17,145 bases of DNA, from positions 1 to 17,145 of the forward strand of contig DASUKA010000177.1 of NCBI GenBank assembly GCA_036278935.1, read 5' to 3'. Positions 14,975 through 17,145 of the stretch are shown one piece after another. The DNA is from DASSNR01 sp036278935. GTDB taxonomy: Bacteria; Gemmatimonadota; Gemmatimonadetes; Gemmatimonadales; Gemmatimonadaceae. The translations under genes were made by a program, and so were the position numbers. Each line of letters opens with the position of its first letter. Position 1 is the first letter of the stretch. The notes beneath the pieces are model-generated. The model had not been told where the DNA came from, searched no databases, and saw only the letters and a program-made list of their open reading frames with translations.

Positions 14975-16221
14975 ACGGGCTCCTGCGCGCCGTCCTGCCG
15001 GCGCGACGCGCGAAGCAACTCGGCCAGGCGGCGTCCGTTCTCCCAGAGGTCGAACGTACGCTCCACGTGCCGGCGACCAGCCGCGGCCAGCCGAGCACGC
15101 AGCGCGTCGTCCCGGAGCAGGCGCTCGACGGCGTGCGTGAGCGCCTGCACGTCACCAGCCGGCACCAGGATGCCGCACCGGCCGTCGTCCAGAATCTCGG
15201 GGGCGCCGGCGAGCGCCGACGCGACCACCGGGGTGCCGAGCGCCATGGCTTCCTTGAGGACAGTCGGCATGGCGTCCAACTCGATAGGAGGATGGGCCAG
15301 CAGCGTGGCGCGCTGCATGGCGGCTTTCACGTCGTCCGAGCGCAGCCAGCCGAGAAAGCGGACACGATCCGCAATGCCCAACTGCGCCGCCAGCGCACGG
15401 AGCGGAGCGAGCTCCTCTCCGTCGCCCACGATCTCGAGCGTCACATCCATGCCCTTCGAGACCAGCAGATGGATGGCCCGGACAAGGTTGTGAAAGCCTT
15501 TCAGCCGTTCCAACCGCCCCACTGCGATCACCGTGCCGGAGCGCCGCCCCCCCGGCTCGTATCGGAAGCTGTCCAGGTCGAGCCCCAGATGGTGGACCCG
15601 GATTCTGGGCGCAATGCGATTGAAGATCTCCGGGTAGTGCTGCCGGATGTACCGCCGGTTGAACTCGCACACGAGGAAGATGTTGTCCGCGTACAGCATC
15701 TTCTGCGACAGGTACGCCGGCTTGCGGTACAGATCCATGCGCGCCTGGACGAACATGGAGAAGGGGAGCCGCGGATCGGTGAGCCGCTGGTACAGGTAGG
15801 CGCACGTTGCCGAATAGTTGCCCCAGTACGCGAGGACATGATCGTAACTGCCGGCGGGAAAGCGCCGGGCCCACGCCCATGCCTGCGCGGAAACGTACAG
15901 ACTCCTGGCGATGGTCCCGGCGCCATAGCGTGCCGATGCCGCGCCAACGGCTCCGGTGTCCCGCACCAGGCGTCCGAATGGGCCGGCCGGATGCGGGCTG
16001 GCAAATCGGAGCATCTGTCGAGCGCTCAGGTGATGCACCCGCTCCCTGGGCAGGATGTGCTCGTCGAGGATGGACGGCACGTAGCGCCACAGTTCCGGCT
16101 CGACGGGGTATATGGCGAAGACGTCGACCGTGATACCGGCCTCGATCCACGTACGCACATCGCGAGCGAAAAACGTGTTGACGAAACCCGGAAACCGGTT
16201 CGTGAAGACGGCGAGCCGCAC
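14971..16221 (-). CDS. GT4-family glycosyltransferase
   Basis: This 416-residue GT-B fold enzyme is likely a retaining transferase in exopolysaccharide assembly, and is the first gene of the GT4-GT2-deacetylase operon. The N-terminal domain opens with MRLAVFTNRFPGFVNTFFARDV, which is the nucleotide-sugar GT4 style. The C-terminal domain has VGRLERLKGF (234-243), LEIVGDGEE (262-270), VRFLGWL (287-293) and EAMALGTPVVAS (324-335). The family E-x7-E motif appears as D316-x7-E324, a conservative change. The start is a GTG at 16221 with a weak GAGGG 9 nt upstream; no better ATG is nearby. It faces the divergent lipoprotein gene across a 327-bp region. Confidence 0.92.
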   Translation of the reverse strand: MRLAVFTNRFPGFVNTFFARDVRTWIEAGITVDVFAIYPVEPELWRYVPSILDEHILPRERVHHLSARQMLRFASPHPAGPFGRLVRDTGAVGAASARYGAGTIARSLYVSAQAWAWARRFPAGSYDHVLAYWGNYSATCAYLYQRLTDPRLPFSMFVQARMDLYRKPAYLSQKMLYADNIFLVCEFNRRYIRQHYPEIFNRIAPRIRVHHLGLDLDSFRYEPGGRRSGTVIAVGRLERLKGFHNLVRAIHLLVSKGMDVTLEIVGDGEELAPLRALAAQLGIADRVRFLGWLRSDDVKAAMQRATLLAHPPIELDAMPTVLKEAMALGTPVVASALAGAPEILDDGRCGILVPAGDVQALTHAVERLLRDDALRARLAAAGRRHVERTFDLWENGRRLAELLRASRRQDGAQEPV

Positions 16222-16548
16222 GGCAGGAGGCCCTCAGTCGCGGGTGATCGCGGTGCGCGGCAATGGAATCTAGAGCGCTCGAGCAACGCCCGCCACGCGC
16301 TGGGACATGCGGCGAGATCGACACCAGGGATGGCGCGGATGTTACCTGCGGTCCCCTTCGTGCATCCTCATCATGAGGTGCGGCGGATGTGTGCTGGGCA
16401 CGCCGCGCTCGTGCATGCACCCTTTCCAGGGTCGCGACAACGGCACACCCGTCGAAAGACGGGGCCGCAAAGCTCCGAGGCTACCGCGCAGCACGTCGCG
16501 CCACGCCGGTCGAGCCGCCGAACGGAAGTCCCGTGTGAGGGTACAGGC
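16222..16548. other. Divergent intergenic region with a structured leader
   Basis: This 327-bp stretch separates the GT4 operon (minus) from the lipoprotein gene (plus). No ORF in it looks real. The right half is rich in RNA structure on the plus strand: GTGC-TGG-GCAC at 16391-16401, the palindrome GTGCATGCAC at 16411-16420, the hairpin ACCCU-UUCC-AGGGU at 16419-16432, and then the riboswitch-like element. A CCTCAT-C-ATGAGG palindrome sits at 16366-16378. A TAGATT on the minus strand (about 16274-16269) could be a -10 box for the GT4 operon, but no matching -35 is found. Confidence 0.55.
16433..16524 (+). promoter_or_regulatory. Cyclic-di-GMP-I (GEMM)-like riboswitch
   Basis: The core from 16441 to 16473 follows the c-di-GMP-I consensus base for base in spacing. 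CGGC-ACA-CCCGUC is capped by a GAAA tetraloop (16454-16457), then come GACGGG-GC and the hallmark CGCAAAGC (16466-16473), then UCCGAGGCUACCG. The Vibrio-type consensus has GGGC-AAA, a 6-bp stem with GAAA loop, GA, then CGCAAAGC, so the length matches exactly and only a few bases differ. CGCGAC (16433-16438) can close the domain with GUCGCG (16495-16500), or the RNA may extend through GAGCCGCCGAACGG (to 16524). I could not fold the 3' domain to the consensus with certainty. It precedes the lipoprotein Shine-Dalgarno (16537-16541) by a short gap with no U-run, which suggests control of translation. Confidence 0.62.
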
Positions 16549-17145
16549 ATGTGTCCTCGTCCGAAGAGAGACCTCCCGGTGCTCGTGCTGCTCCTCCTTC
16601 CCCTGCTCGCCTGCACGGAGCACGGCGGCGGCTTTGTCATGCCACGCGATGACGCCGGACCGCCCGTCGCGGAGCTGGCGATCCGCCCCATGGCCGCCAC
16701 GATAGCGGTCGACTCGAGCCTCGCCCTCCTCGCCATCCCCGAAGACGCGAACGGAAATCGGCTCTTCTCCCGCGATGTCCGCTGGATGAGCGCTGACACG
16801 AGCGTCGCAATGGTATCCGACCACGGAGTGGTGACTGCCCTTCGACAGGGCGTGGACACCATCACGGCGGAAAGTGGAGGCGAATCCGCCCGCGCGATCA
16901 TCCAGGTGGCCAAGGATCCCATCCTGGATTCCGCATCATCGCCGTCACCCCGCAGGGCGCCGATGGGCTACTACGTGGCGGTGGATGGGAGCAGTGGGGG
17001 GGATGGGAGCCAGGGGCGGCCGTGGGACCTGCGCACCGCGCTCGCGCAGCCCGGTGCCGTCGGGGCGGGGGATACGATCTGGGTGCGGGGCGGCACCTAC
17101 CGGGGCTGCTTCACGAGCCAGTTGAGCGGGGTGGTGCTGCGGGCC
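16549..17145 (+). CDS. Ig-like lipoprotein with right-handed beta-helix domain (3' partial)
   Basis: The frame opens at the ATG at 16549, with GAGGG 7 nt upstream, and is still open at the window edge after 199 codons, so the C-terminus is missing. MCPRPKRDLP followed by a leucine-rich stretch and lipobox LLAC (Cys22) is a clear lipoprotein signal. Residues 40-121 form one Big_2 Ig-like domain (AELAIRPM..., VRWMSADTSVA, DHGVVTALRQG). After a short Ser/Pro linker, residues 140-199 read GYYVAVDGSSGGDGSQGRPW ... GAGDTIWVRGGTY. This is the standard opening of a pectate-lyase-like right-handed parallel beta-helix (DUF1565 type). Such proteins bind or cleave polysaccharides at the cell surface, which fits the neighbouring exopolysaccharide genes. 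The upstream riboswitch-like RNA suggests c-di-GMP control. Confidence 0.88.
   Translation, partial: MCPRPKRDLPVLVLLLLPLLACTEHGGGFVMPRDDAGPPVAELAIRPMAATIAVDSSLALLAIPEDANGNRLFSRDVRWMSADTSVAMVSDHGVVTALRQGVDTITAESGGESARAIIQVAKDPILDSASSPSPRRAPMGYYVAVDGSSGGDGSQGRPWDLRTALAQPGAVGAGDTIWVRGGTYRGCFTSQLSGVVLRA

Noticed and set aside
13745..15493. A 582-residue open frame on the plus strand
   Set aside because: It is antisense to the deacetylase, GT2 and GT4 genes; those have catalytic motifs and overlapping starts and stops, and this frame has none.
1..17145. CRISPR arrays, insertion sequences, integrases or long repeats
   Set aside because: No regularly spaced repeats, transposase or integrase frames, or long direct or inverted repeats were seen.

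Overview
The window is GC-rich and comes from a Gram-negative-type bacterium. It encodes lipoproteins with Ig-like (Big_2) domains, a very large duplicated 'orphan' MacB-like permease paired with a PadR regulator, and a Wzc-type tyrosine kinase. That mixture is typical of Gemmatimonadota, with Acidobacteriota as the main alternative. This is an inference from gene content; no rRNA or marker gene is present. Almost everything is on the minus strand, apart from a plus-strand lipoprotein gene that runs off the right edge.

Left part (about 45-4720, minus). An Ig-like lipoprotein with an unassigned histidine-rich C-terminal domain is followed by a PadR-family repressor and an 895-residue ADOP-type permease. 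A clear intrinsic terminator lies directly behind the permease. A perfect 17-bp palindrome lies about 190 bp upstream of its start and is a good candidate operator.

Middle part (about 4716-12700, minus). Read in transcription order, there is a DegT/StrS aminotransferase, then a fused monotopic phosphoglycosyl transferase plus membrane-bound NDP-sugar 4,6-dehydratase (PglC-like plus PglF-like in one chain). These are followed by a BY-type tyrosine autokinase (Wzc-like), a 27-residue single-helix peptide, a DUF457/YdjM-like membrane protein, tRNA-Cys(GCA), and an AAC(3)-family acetyltransferase. The first two proteins supply most of a UDP-4-amino-sugar route and its loading onto the lipid carrier. 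The kinase would control chain length and export. ATGA and GTGA overlaps show translational coupling. Two layouts are odd: the DUF457 stop codon lies inside the tRNA, and the AAC(3) ribosome-binding site begins 2 bases after the tRNA's 3' end.

Right part (13107-17145). A GT4 glycosyltransferase, a GT2 glycosyltransferase and a NodB-type deacetylase form a tightly overlapping minus-strand operon. Divergent from it is a lipoprotein with an Ig-like domain and the beginning of a right-handed beta-helix. Its leader carries an RNA closely resembling a cyclic-di-GMP-I (GEMM) riboswitch. Together the window looks like part of an exopolysaccharide/matrix locus with c-di-GMP control of a surface protein. 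No flippase (Wzx), polymerase (Wzy) or outer-membrane exporter (Wza) is visible, so the locus is incomplete here.
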